Shown: in pieces, positions 1-10,640 of the stretch
How positions within the stretch are numbered: position 1 is the first letter of the stretch
Layout: every line of letters begins with the position of its first letter
From: Gnetum montanum
Taxonomy: Eukaryota; Streptophyta; Gnetopsida; Gnetales; Gnetaceae
Length of the DNA: 64,000 nucleotides
Reading direction: 5' to 3'
NCBI GenBank assembly: GCA_015680685.1
Contig: MNCI01009404.1
Location: 159,401 to 223,400 of the forward strand
The notes under the pieces: model-generated
Databases searched by the model: none
Told to the model about the DNA's origin: nothing
The model's input: only the letters and a program-made list of their open reading frames with translations
Program-made: the position numbers and the translations under genes

Positions 1-1714
1 AACTTTTCCAATTTCTTAGGAGGCTATGACTTAGATCCGTAACAACATTTACAAGCCTTCTATGATGCCTATACATGGAACAACATTTATAACAGTTGGC
101 AAAAACTCAAGCTCTTTCCTATGACACTCATTGGTCAAGCAAAAGTATGATATAGATCATTAAAACGAAATTTAATACGACGTTCGCCAACAATGGTAGA
201 ACTCTTTAACGAAAGACATCAAACCTACACAAGAGTGTCAGCCTTGAGGAAACAAATCCAAGAGTGGAAACAAGCACAACATGAACCCTTGGACATGGCC
301 TTAGAAAGATATTATGCACTATTAAACAACTGTCCAGGCCATGAGTTCTCTGAAGAAAGACTAATGTACCATATCATTGATGGGCTTTGTGATGCAACAA
401 GAGAGACCCTAGGGATGTATGCCCAAGGTCAACTATACGAACTATGAACCCATCAAGTCCAAGAGCTTATTAAGCGAGTAGCAAAAGAAGAAGGAGAAAT
501 GGCTAGATGGGAGAGTGTTGAAAAACATCAACAAGACCAAAGTCTCAACTTAACAAAGGTCCATAATCACAAAAAGGAGAAATCAACATATCACAAGGAG
601 GAAAACACATCTTTTCTAGTACAACAATCATTAGAAGAAGTTGAGGTAAAGATCAATAAGATGTTGGAATGGAAGCATAAAAAGTGTGGAGAATATATCA
701 ATATTATTGGATATAAAGTTTTGACAACCTGAGAAGCAGGACAAAGTATTATTAGACAATTGAAAAGAAGGGATGAGGAAGATAAGAGCTCAACTGCCAA
801 TCATACGTATGAATGTAACATTTTCCTGTACGATCACCCCAAGGCTAATGCCCAATCTTGTTACATTTATATGAGCATTGGGGAAGCACGTTACACCTAG
901 AGTTCATACAAAGATACTGTGTTCGATCATAGTGGCAACAATCCCAGTCATGGGGGAAGCCATCCCTAAACTAGAGACACCCTTCGTATCATCCGAATCT
1001 AAATGCTTATCTAGTTCAACATCCTGTTTTCCCAACTGGATCAACATACTCTATCTCGCTGCATTACCACTCTCCTCAATACTACCAGCCCATGTCCTCA
1101 ACACAACCACTACCTTGTGTACCTTACACTTCTCTAAAATTTCAACATTCTCATCCTTTCCCTCCTTCTACATCGCCACCAATTGTTCCTGAAGTGTTTG
1201 CACCACAGCAACAACCCACGAATGTTACTTGTGCTACTATTGCCAACAGCAGTGAGAGTCCTCAACAACATCGAAGGCGTCCCTTCTTTAGACATGACCG
1301 TAGGAAGGGACAACACAGTTCCAAGGCCACTGCATTCTCCAACTTAGCACAAGTCCAACACTGTGGTGCATCCTTCTTCTCGAACCTAATGCCTCATGTT
1401 ACTTCATCAAGGCCACCAATTAATACTCCAACAACCATATGGCCCAATGAATATAGCCATGGAGGGCGACATCTTGATCCTTGCATACCATCTTACGGTC
1501 TCAAGTATCATAGTGGGTCAACTCATTATCCAGAACCACATCTTATAAATTGTCCCACTATGCTTACTATAATCAGGTGTGTGAACCCGAATGGGGTAAG
1601 TATGACCAAGTTCCAATATTTTCAACATGCAAGGATCCTCATCTTTCATTTATTAATCCTCACCATACTCAATCATTTAGTTATGGGGGATATTCCCCAT
1701 TCTAACAACAATTA
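1..1714 (+). pseudogene. gag: decayed Ty3/gypsy gag (Athila-type)
   Basis: The longest clean piece (193-447, 84 aa) contains the plant retrotransposon gag core, with motifs such as LFNERHQ, DMALERYYALL and YHIIDGL. Upstream, in a broken frame, is a GGYDLDP..HLQAFYDAY stretch that parallels the gag of the nested element at about 33.4-33.5 kb (GGYNADPQNHLKAFHD). A degenerate Cys/His segment near 800-860 resembles the zinc knuckle at 32.6 kb but has lost its spacing. The C-terminal part (about 1092-1714) is rich in Pro, Gln, Ser and His and ends shortly before an AT-rich noncoding tract. Several in-frame stops and shifts mean no capsid protein can be made. Confidence 0.7.
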
Positions 1715-3477
1715 GGATTAATAAATATTCTTTCATTTTCTTTAATTTTATAATTTTTTGTCTTCCAATTTTTCATTTTTCAATTTCTTGTTTTATCTTT
1801 TTATCTTTTTGTGTTTTTATCTTTTTATAAGTAATCTCATCTATGAATAAGACACTCATGTGGCTTTTTGGTTGAGGTGTGTTCTATGTTATCAAATCTT
1901 GAGTGATCAATTATTTGGACAGTGAGCCCATTACACCCACTCATCCATTCTACAAATAAGAGGTTATGTCAAGGGTACAGTGATATTCTTGATATTCTTA
2001 AAACTTAAAATTAATTTCTTGCTCATTGTACCCAGAATGAAGAAGGATGGACCAAGAGGGAACGATTAGGGTGTGACATCAAGGGGACTTGCAGATTCTC
2101 TTTGGTGACATTTGTGAGAGTTATCACGCAACGTGGTTGTACTAGGATCCTTGTAGATCTAATGCAAAATGGGAGTACGAGTAATCAAAGGGCACTTAAA
2201 AATCCAATGCTGTTCTAGGGGGTCCCATTGGAAAGACATGCACCCATGCCTAAAGGTTGGCGGCTTCTCTAGATTTAGCAATCGAAAAAAAGAAAGAAAA
2301 AAAAACAAAACAAAACAAAGGAAGTGCCACAAAGCAAAAATCACTCCTCCCTTGAACAAAATGCCAAGTGATCATACACCTTGTTGTTATGGTACTTTCA
2401 TAGTCACTCATCATGGGATGAAACAATGCAGTGTCACTAATCAGAGAAATGGACTTGGTCCTGAGCTTGGAACGATGGGTTAATGACACATTAATCATGC
2501 TTTACACGTAGAATTCACTCCAATCTCTACAATCCCTTCTATAGTCCATCTCATCTCACTATTCATGTAATTGTAGCTCGTGTCTCGTATAGCGTAGAAT
2601 TCTTACCTCATTCCGGTGGTATCTACATGTGTGTGTTTTGTGAAACTGGTATGGATTACATTTAACCCTTCTAATGCCTCTGGACATTTTAAGGTGTGGT
2701 TACGCAAGGGCATTATAGGTTGGAACCTGCTTTGGGAAGGACCCACTTGCATGAATTTTGCAATTTGTACTTGTTGCATACCACCACATCATCTTATACC
2801 CTCTAAGTACTTCATTGCTAAATCTATTCTTTCCTTTGTCATCATTTTATCAAACATTCCTCAAAACCATGTCTTTTTATGTGCAACCTAAATAAACCAA
2901 GTCCAGCATTAAACTTTTAGGGCAACTTCCTTGAAAAAATTTCTAACTCTAGAATCACACTAAGTAAAAAATTCAACATTTATTAAAGGNCTCAGCATCC
3001 ATCATGGAACTCTTATTACTGAATAATCTATCCAAGAAAAAGGTAGAGCAGTCAAGGCCCAAGCCTATGAAGAGGAATGACGGCTATTTGCGGCATAACA
3101 TGTCAAGGCCAATCAAATGTTCCCGCAACTGCCATGTTCATGGAAAGTGCCAACTCCATCAAACATTGAAACATTAGCATGGATGGCTCATAATCCTTGG
3201 ATAGAAGAGGAGAAACGTCAAACACTTCTTCAGTGATATTAATCTCAAAATCCTAACCGTGTAGGACAAAGGAGAGGCACCAATAGAGGAACCACCACTA
3301 CCGAGAACCCCATGAGTTCCACAAGTTTTATCTTTTGTGTCTGTGTCCAAATTTTTTTTAATTCTCCACTGCAGCATAAATAAATTCCTAGTCAGTTAAT
3401 AATCCCATACCTATCCACTGTGTAATCAATTGAACTTGTTCCTTACTTTCTTTGACTCGAGGACGAGTTGTTATTTA
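1715..3477 (+). other. 3' noncoding region of the gag-only LTR element
   Basis: No coding potential recognised. The stretch starts with a T-rich tract and shares blocks with the 3' regions of two relatives: a GTGAGCCCATTACACCCACTCATCC-like block near 1921-1950 corresponds to blocks near 47030 (+) and 28385 (-). The last part carries a CTCGAGGACGAGTT motif that is also found, as CTCGAGGATGAGTT, just before the polypurine tract of the nested element near 26.8 kb. A single N (2990) interrupts it. Confidence 0.55.
2990..2990. other. single N
   Basis: Possible contig join in the 3' noncoding region of the gag-only element. Other single Ns are at 14937, 15412, 28548 and 32586. Confidence 1.
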
Positions 3478-3489
3478 GTCGTGGGGGTA
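3478..3489 (+). other. polypurine tract of the gag-only element
   Basis: GTCGTGGGGGTA lies immediately before the LTR start TGATGAG. The nested minus-strand element has GTCGTGGGAGTA in the same place (26776-26765), which supports use as plus-strand primer and identifies the following LTR as a 3' LTR. Confidence 0.7.
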
Positions 3490-4454
3490 TGATGAGTCAT
3501 GGTTTTTCAGGTCCTGTTATCAGACCCTTGTTATCAAACCCCTGTTATTGGAACCCTGATACAAGATGCCAAGTCTGATAGGTCCCAATATTGGACCCCT
3601 GTTATCAAACCTGTGGTATCGCAACCGCAATATCACGTACACGATATCGCGGCTTGCATGCGATATCGTGTATGCGATATCGCGGTTCCCATGTGAGCCT
3701 ATAAATAAAAGGTCGTGCACTTGGTTTTGCAATAGTTCTTAGAGTTTTTTTTTAGAGTTATTAAGTTTAAGTTCTTTCTTTTTACATTAGTTCTTCTCTC
3801 AACCCTTTTCCCCTAGTGCATGCCCGCAGTGTGGTGATTGTAATTGTACGGCATCCTTATTCGAGTGTGACATACTTGGACATGCACATGATCGGAAATA
3901 AAGATCGAGATTACTTCATCATTGTAGCATTCACTTAGTTTAATTATTTAATTTTTATTTTTATTTATTTCTTTCATAGTTAATATCTCTCTACCCTTAT
4001 CTCTTAGTGACGAGGAATGAGTAAGACTTAATCAAGAGCATTTAAGTGTGACTAATTGGTAACCCAGTAGTGTACCTAGGTCATGCGCTTGGTAATCCTA
4101 GTGGTAGTCATGCAAGAGGTCCAACATGTGTACGGATGATTAAGGAATGGATGCTCATCGCACTTAGGCTAGCTTAAATTTTCTCTCTCTCTCTCTCTCC
4201 TAGTTTAGTTGATATTATTATTATTTACCATCATACCCAGGAGTAGCATTAGTATAGGAACACATCATACACCTCACTCTGGACTAAACGATATGTGACA
4301 AAGCTAATACTAGTCCAAGTGGGAAGACAACAAACTGTGATCTATGAGTAACTATCTAGAAACCACAACTAGCCCATTTGTGGAGTTTGACCAGATCGTG
4401 CATGAAACATTCATATTCATATGGTTGAGTGTAGGGGTACCTCGCCACTCATCA
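3490..4454 (+). repeat. 3' LTR, plus orientation, with GATATCGCGG-rich U3
   Basis: Runs from TGATGAGTCATGG to CGCCACTCATCA, giving the TG...CA ends shared by all Athila-type LTRs in the window. U3 contains several copies of GATATCG-type palindromes (about 3625-3686) followed by a TATA box, CCTATAAATA, with TATAAATA at 3700-3707. A (TC)n tract sits near the downstream end. The 3' flank begins CCTGG; the matching target duplication would be outside the window. Its last 100 bp are roughly 80% identical by eye to the reverse complement of the next LTR. Confidence 0.85.
4182..4199. repeat. (TC)n microsatellite inside the LTR
   Basis: About nine uninterrupted TC dinucleotides within the R/U5 part of the plus-oriented LTR. 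Confidence 0.9.
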
Positions 4455-4470
4455 CCTGGCAACAACACCA
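4455..4470 (-). other. decayed tRNA-Asp primer binding site
   Basis: On the minus strand it reads TGGTGTTGTTGCCAGG, one base from the minus-oriented LTR at 4472. Plant tRNA-Asp(GTC) ends in CCCCGGCAACGGCGCCA, so an intact site would read TGGCGCCGTTGCCGGGG. The differences seen are C-to-T or G-to-A changes, as expected from methyl-cytosine decay. It marks the neighbouring LTR as a 5' LTR of a minus-strand element whose body has been displaced. Confidence 0.6.
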
Positions 4471-4471
4471 A

Positions 4472-5320
4472 TGATAAGTAGCGAGGTATCCCTACACTCA
4501 ACCATACGAATACAAGCATACACACACGATCCGGTTGAATTCCAAGAACTAAGTGCTTATGCGCCTTTACAGAACCCAGATGGGTTAGTTAATCATTATC
4601 TTCCCAAGCTTACTTGTAGAGCATGATTGTATGGTTAAGTAAACTTGAGGTATATGATTTTTATATATATTTTTGATGCTTTATGTCCTGGTGCTACAAA
4701 GGGAGAAGCAACTGATTAAGTAACTAATTTAATTTAACTAATCGACTATGCTCTAACTAGTCCTAACACCAGCATCCATTCCCACTTGTTGTCCACATCC
4801 TAAACCAGTGCAACACTACTAGGATTACCAAACACTAATCGTTACTAGGTTACCAACTATTCTACGCATGCTCGAAGTGGTCGTACTGAGTGTGCTTACT
4901 TGGGAGAGTTGACAAGGTGAGAGAGCGAACATTAATTAACTAAAGAAAGCATTAAATAACTATAAATAACATTAAATAAGTGATTCTGAATACTGCAAGG
5001 TTTATCACAAAGTCCGTCTTTATTTCTAGGCACAAGGTGTGCTCAAGTACACAATGTTCGAATAAAGATCTGTTCACTTTATGACTCCTACTATGGCTAC
5101 TCAAAAATAATTCTAACTTTGAGAAGGAAAAAAGGCAAAAGTTCAGGTAAGGGACTAAGACTAATTAACTAACTATTGCCAAAATAAGTGCGCCTACCTC
5201 TTATTTATAGGCCATAAGACAGACCCCGATATCGGATGTCCAATATCGCTTGGAAGGCTTCGATATCGTGTACCCAATATCATGAATGCAATATCACGGC
5301 CTTGATATCGCGGCTCATCA
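4472..5320 (-). repeat. 5' LTR of a minus-strand Athila-type element
   Basis: On the minus strand it starts TGATGAGCCGCGATATC and ends CGCTACTTATCA. GATATCG palindromes fill the U3 (5229-5315) and CCTATAAATAAGAGG gives the TATA box (5219-5212). It is the same subfamily as the plus-oriented LTR just upstream but in opposite orientation, 17 bp away. The flank after 5320 begins TCTGG and enters the endogenous pararetrovirus block. Confidence 0.8.
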
Positions 5321-5937
5321 TCTGGAGATTTTATCTGAAACTCTTGATCCTTCAAATACTTTTGTAATTTTGGAAATTCTTGAATAAAACCTTCTACTTC
5401 TATGGATCTACCACAGGCTTGTAAGTGCTTGCTACCAATAGGACACTTAACACCCCATTTTAACTTATGATTCATAAATATAGAATTACTCAATTGAAAT
5501 GTACCATGGGCACCAACAACTGCATAAATTGCACCAAGCATTAACTGTACTCTATGGATCTCAATACACAACAAAAGAGGTGAAGTGATATGTTCATCAT
5601 ACAAAAGTTAGCTGAAAATTAGATTGTGCATAACATAAAGCATCAATGCTTAAAACTCATTTAAACTGACATATTTTAGCTAACCCCCAAACCATACTCT
5701 CGTTCTGGCTAATCCCTTAATATCTAAAATATCCTCAAACTACTTTATAGAAGTGGACATATGGGTGGAGAAAACATTTTTAAAATTATATATGGCTTCT
5801 TTAGACAACTCAGGAAATTGTAAATTCCATTTAGAATTTACAAAAGGCTTCTTATTCATTATGGCTGCATGGAATGGCATGATAGCTTTTTCATCTTCTA
5901 AATTTTCTTCTGCTGGAATTTCAGTAGCTTTTGATTT
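5321..5937 (-). pseudogene. endogenous caulimovirid fragment: 5' part of polyprotein (movement-protein-like region)
   Basis: Minus-strand coding-like sequence with a 90-residue clean stretch (5604 down to about 5330) followed by broken frames. The part at 5690-5937 is a direct, same-strand copy of 10640-11095 in the neighbouring viral copy, but lacks about 174 bp between two AATCCC repeats. Placement upstream of the zinc-knuckle capsid region suggests the 30K movement protein, but no diagnostic residue was identified, so this assignment rests on order only. At about 5937 the orientation flips: the following sequence is viral sense on the plus strand. Confidence 0.5.
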
Positions 5938-6715
5938 GGAAAATAAGAAGAATGTAACCTATTATAACTATAAAAAAAAAGAGGCCATTATGCCTATGAA
6001 TGTCCTACAAAGGTGCCAAATCAAGTAAAATATCCTTTTGCTACATTTGAAGATGAATGCGAATTAGTTGAATTTGAAGAACAATTGAATGAAGCTATTG
6101 CTAACAATGAAAAGTTATATAAGTTGGAATTTCAAGAATTAGGTAACTCTGAGTCCAAAAAGAAGTTGGACAAAGAATCACAATCTAATAATGATAGGGA
6201 AGACATGAGTTTTTCAGCAACAAAAATGGTGAAAGGAAGCTAGGAAGAAGAAGTTGATGAGTTTCCACAATTTACTGAAGACAAGTTAGCAAAGTTGCAT
6301 AATGTTTTGGGAGACATGGAAATTGATGATGAATCTTATAAAAACTTCTCTAGTTTATCTAACTCTCAATGGTCTAATGCTTCCTATGTTTATCCAAATA
6401 TTATAAATCCTTTTGCTTAGACAATCCCAAGTGAAGCAAGTAACTCAAGAACACCAAATCTTTTTTGTTTAGAAGAAAAACTTGCCCCTAGAAAGTCTAT
6501 CTTGTTAAAAACCAAAATTGATGATTCAAACATGAGCATAATATGTTCAAAAACATCTACAGTGCAAATTAAAGTTCCATCAAAGTTCTTAATCACATCG
6601 TATCCAAAGAAGAATGCCATGACACTTCCACCAACAAAGTCCTATGCTAAGAAAGTTTCTAAGGCTTTAGCAACCTTAATGTATCAAAATAAAGAAGACT
6701 ATTAGTACAGTATGT
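5938..6715 (+). pseudogene. endogenous caulimovirid fragment: capsid C-terminal region
   Basis: Plus-strand relic parallel to the minus-strand region 9930-9130. It starts at the zinc-knuckle position, where the Cys codons have been lost (Tyr in their place), and continues into the acidic segment FEDECELVEFEEQ. Clean pieces are 6013-6243 and 6502-6705. Family knowledge: Caulimoviridae capsid proteins have a CX2CX4HX4C knuckle between basic and acidic parts, and an aspartic protease follows in the polyprotein. Frame breaks preclude function. Confidence 0.6.
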
Positions 6716-7230
6716 GTGCTGATTATTCCAATTAAGATAGCAGTACATGGTAAAGAAAAATGGTGAATTTTTATTGATTTTATAGATAGTGGTGCTACTT
6801 TAAATTTTGAGCATGAAAGTGTAATGGATTATTGGGTTGAATCATTAAAGCCATTCAAAGTTGAAACTATGAATGGGTTTAGAAATCTCACAAAGTTTGC
6901 TTTAAACATCCCTCTAAGAATAGAAGACATCCATATTGGCATTATAGATTTTATTCAAATAAGTGATTTAGGCTATGACATTGGGTTAGGTGCAAATTTT
7001 ATGGATTCAATAACACCTTATATAGTTGGTCATGAATTGATAGTATGTACAGTGGATGGAAGAAAAATAATAGTTTCTGGAATTCCATCAGTGTTGGGAA
7101 AAGCTAAATATGAAAGTAAAATTGCAATAGAAAGTCCAAGCCTTAGTAAGATTATAAACAATGAAGCACTAAAGGAATCTCAAAGATCTAAGTATGCAAA
7201 TGTTCAGAAGTTTTTGAAATTTTAGAAAAA
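6716..7230 (+). pseudogene. endogenous caulimovirid fragment: aspartic protease
   Basis: The catalytic loop Asp-Ser-Gly-Ala-Thr is intact at 6785-6799. Downstream (6824-7225, 133 aa clean) comes a retropepsin-like body with DIGLGANFMDSITPY, the second hydrophobic-Gly element. The minus-strand copy at 9100-8779 encodes the same domain. It sits between the capsid and RT regions as in Caulimoviridae polyproteins. Stops occur on both sides. Confidence 0.65.
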
Positions 7231-8188
7231 AATTAGCATGACATAAGCAAATGCAATGCTTGGAAAGCTTAAAGAATGTTGTTGTGAGCATTTGTTAAGA
7301 GTTTTGGGATAATGATAGTCCAATGGCATCAATCCCAACAACTCACAAGATTTTGATGCAAGGGAAACCAATTGCAATGAGCAAGGTAGATGAACAAGAG
7401 GTTATCAATTAGGTGAATGAATGCTTTAAAAATGGTTTAATTTAGCCATCTTGTTCTAACTATTTTTGTGCTTGTTTCATAGTAAGAAAGCATGCTCAAG
7501 CAAAAAGAGGAAAGGCAAGAATTGTGATAAATTACATTCCCTTGAATACAATCACAGTAGATGTTAAATGGCCACTACCTAATAAAGAAGAATTGATCCA
7601 AAGAGTCGCTGCAAAACAGGTATTTTCTAAATTTGATTGTAAACCAGGATATCATCAAATAAAGATTAAGCTAGAAGATGTTCATAAAACTGCTTTTAGT
7701 ACTCAAATTGTTTTATTTGAATGGTTAATTATGTCATTTGGTTTGAAAAATGCACCATCATAGTTCCAATATAGAATGGATATGATTTTTGGTCAGTATA
7801 AAGAATTTATCGCAAATTATATTGATGATTTTTTAGTATTTTCCAATTCAATTGAAGAGCATGGAATTTGTTTATCCATAGATCTTAAAAATTTCCAAGC
7901 ATGTAAATTTGAAATTAAATTTTTAGGATTTTTGCTGAAAGATTGAAAAATCCATATGCAACCTCATATATTAGAGAAAATATCTCAATTTCCAGACAAA
8001 TTAGAAAATAAATAACAATGCATGAGATTTCTTGGTTGCTTAAATTATGTATCTAAACACATTCCAAATCTATCAGCAAAAAATTCAGAAATCAAAAAAT
8101 GTAAGAATAGTATGCCAACTTAAACAAGAATGTTTGCATCTACTTCTATTAGAGCCAATTCTAAACTGTCCTTATATCTTGAATACTG
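7231..8188 (+). pseudogene. endogenous caulimovirid fragment: reverse transcriptase and start of RNase H
   Basis: The clean block 7524-7763 (79 aa) carries FSKFDCKPGYHQIKI and FGLKNAPS, typical of Caulimoviridae RT. The catalytic YIDD follows at 7818-7829 after a stop. RNase H begins near 8150 and is cut at about 8188, where the sequence jumps to the viral leader with a 3-base overlap (TGA). A small internal deletion relative to the minus-strand copy lies near 7870-7890. The lineage looks closer to endogenous caulimovirids of seed plants (florendovirus/gymnendovirus-like) than to Ty3/gypsy RTs in this window, but no search was possible. Confidence 0.7.
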
Positions 8189-8397
8189 ATGACCTTAATT
8201 GGTTGCAAAACACCGATGTGCATACTCTGTGAATTTTGAACACAGGGCATTAAGTTGCAAGCTATCCAAGTGCCAAGAACCTCTCGATAGTCTGTGTTCC
8301 TCAATGGCTTAGGATTGTGTTGTGTCGAGGTCCGCTCATTTTGCTCATTCTACTTCCAGTTCTATTTCAAGGCCGCTTTATCAGGTTCTGCTACTTC
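8189..8397 (+). pseudogene. endogenous caulimovirid leader fragment, plus orientation
   Basis: This is the reverse complement of about 11660-11885, the leader just upstream of the tRNA-Met primer site in the minus copy. It begins inside a truncated RNase H and ends just short of the primer site at about 8397, where it meets the minus-strand copy head-to-head. Noncoding. Confidence 0.7.
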
Positions 8398-8765
8398 AAC
8401 ATGATTTCTTACTATGAAACAGGTACAAGAATAGTTAGAACAAGATGCATGAATTAAACCCTTTTTTAAGAATTCATTCACCTAATTGATAACATCTTGT
8501 TTATCTGCCTTGTTCATTGCAATTGGTTTCCCTTGCATCGAAATCTTGTGAGTTGTTGGGATTGATGCTATTGGACTGTCATTATCCCAAAACTCTAACA
8601 GATGTTCACAACATTCTTTAAGCTTTCCAAGCACTGCATCTGCTTATGTCTTGCTTATTTTTCCCTGAAATTTCAAAAACTTTTGAACATTTGCATATTT
8701 AGATCTTTGAGATTCCTTTAGTGCTTCATGCTTTATAATCTTACTAAGGTTTGGATTTTCTGCTA
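8398..8765 (-). pseudogene. endogenous caulimovirid fragment: protease-RT linker and RT start
   Basis: Decayed minus-strand equivalent of 7231-7490. It contains the codons for a CF(I/V)VRxH stretch that starts the RT core in the plus-strand copy, then breaks at the inversion junction. Several stops. Confidence 0.55.
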
Positions 8766-9130
8766 CAATTTTACTTTCTTATTTAGCTTTTCCCAACTCT
8801 AACTGAATTCTAGGAACTGTTATTTTTCTTCCACCCACTGTACGTACCATCAATTCATGACCAACTATATAAGGTGCTATTGAATCCATAAAATTTTTGC
8901 CTAATCCAATGTCATAGCCTGAATCACTTATTTGAATAAAATCTGTAATGCTAATATGGGTGTCTTCTATTCTTAGAGGGATGTCTAAAGAAAACTTTGT
9001 GAGATTTTTAACCCCATTCATACTTTCAATTTTGACTGGCTTTGAAGATTCAACCCAACAATCCATTACACTTCGCAAAATTTAAAGTAGCACTAGTATC
9101 CATAAAAGCATTACACTGTCACCATTTTGC
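8766..9130 (-). pseudogene. endogenous caulimovirid fragment: aspartic protease
   Basis: Clean ORF 9078-8779 (99 aa), homologous to 6824-7090 on the plus strand. The catalytic loop lies just upstream at 9100-9092 and reads Asp-Thr-Ser rather than Asp-Thr/Ser-Gly, so the invariant Gly is lost here while the plus copy retains it. A stop sits between loop and body. Confidence 0.65.
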
Positions 9131-10640
9131 TTTACCATCCACTACTATCTTAATTGGAATAATCAACACACATACTATACTAACAGCCTTCTTTATCTGA
9201 TGCATTAAGGCTGCTGAAGCTTTAGGAACTTTCTTACCATAGGTCTTTGTTGTTGGCGGGAGTGTCATGGCATTCTTCTTTGGATACGGCATGATTAAGA
9301 ACTTTGATGAAACTTTAATTTGCACTGTAGATGTTTCTGAATAGATTATGCTCATGTCTGAATCATCAGATTCAGTTTCTCACAAGATAGGCTCTACAGG
9401 GGCAAATTCTTCTTCTGAACAAAAAAAATTCGGTGTTCTTGAGTTACTTGCTTCACCTGGGACTGTCTAAGAAAAAGGATTTATATTATCTGAATAAACA
9501 TCAGAAACATTAGACCATTGAGAGTTAGATAAACTAGCAATGTTTTCATTAGACTCATCATCAATTTACATGTCTCCCAAAACATTCTGCAACTCTACTA
9601 TCTCTTCTTTAGTAAATTGGGAAACTCATCATCTTCTTCTCCCCAGCTTTCTTTCACCATTTTTTCACTAAAAAACTCATGTCTTTCTGATCATTATCAG
9701 ACTGCTATTCTTTGCCCAACTCCCTTTCAGACCAGAAGCTACTTGATTCTTGAAATTCCAACTTATATAACTTTTCATTGTTAGTAATAACTTCATTCAT
9801 TTGTTCTTCAGATTCAACTAATTCACATTCATCTTCAAATTCAGCAAAAAAATATTATACCTTGTTTGGCACCTTTGTGGAACACTCATAGCCATGATGC
9901 CCTCTTTGTTTACAGTTATAACAGCTCACATTCTTCTTATTTCCCACTGCATCTTTTCTTCGTTTGATGTATTTATAAGGCTTGAATTTCTTTGGCCTTG
10001 ATGGAAACATCCTTGATCTTTTTCTTCTAAATCTTCTTGTAGGCTGCTTACCTTGTCTTTTGTCAGGCCTTGATGCTTATTTGCATACTTCTGCAGAAGG
10101 CAACAATTTTGTTAGTGTAATATTACAACATGCCTTTTGAAGTTCTTGTCATGCCATATGGATTACATCCACCAAATACATTATAGATAGATCTTGCTCA
10201 TGCTGGATAGCATTGTGCATAACTAACTATCCAATCTTGGATCGTAAGGAACGCAAATACAGAAAATTTATTAACTGATCCCTATCTTTATGTAATGCCA
10301 TTCTATATACTTCATTTGAAAACTCAGCACTATACTGTTCAAAAAATCTTAAATCTTTTAACTTTCATTGACTTAAAAGTAATGTATCTTGTAATCTCAA
10401 ATTTTGGGATAAATCTACAGTAAACTTAGACGTCAAAGTAATAAACAAACCTTAATAACTGCTTTGGATGACTTGCTCTTGTGCTTCAGGTGACGCACTT
10501 GCCACCAGTGCCTTAGTCTTCCTGCTGTTCTGGAAATTCCTACAAGGATTATAGTCCTTTCATCCAAATTTAGTAATAGCTAAGCAGCTCTTAATTGTTT
10601 AGTCCATATTTTCAGGGTATGTAATACTTTAAACTCCTTT
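9131..10640 (-). pseudogene. endogenous caulimovirid fragment: capsid protein region with zinc knuckle
   Basis: An intact CX2CX4HX4C knuckle (CYNCKQRGHHGYEC) is at 9923-9882. Just upstream on the minus strand is a strongly basic Arg/Lys segment (about 10060-9960), and downstream is an acidic Glu/Asp-rich tail (about 9850-9560). This basic/knuckle/acidic layout is characteristic of Caulimoviridae capsid proteins. Frames are interrupted repeatedly. The plus-strand copy at 5938 onward matches from the knuckle on. Confidence 0.7.

Larger units (their letters stand above)
1..4454 (+). mobile_element. 3' part of a gag-only (non-autonomous) Athila-type LTR retrotransposon
   Basis: The internal region shows gag-like coding sequence (about 1-1715), then directly a noncoding 3' region of the kind found downstream of pol in the relatives at 28.4 and 47.0 kb, then a polypurine tract and a 3' LTR. 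No protease, reverse transcriptase or integrase sequence lies between gag and the 3' noncoding part, so this copy or its family has lost pol. The 5' LTR lies outside the window. The strand follows from the gag frame and from PPT-to-LTR order. Inferred to be mobilised by an autonomous Athila-type partner such as the one at 25.9-35.5 kb, whose gag is related. Confidence 0.7.

Noticed and set aside
2159-2498. Overlapping ORFs of 66-104 codons
   Set aside because: Low-complexity Lys/Phe runs from an A-rich tract in a noncoding retroelement region.
3490-5320. Two-LTR circle junction
   Set aside because: A circle junction would have LTRs in the same orientation; these are inverted and a primer site lies between them.
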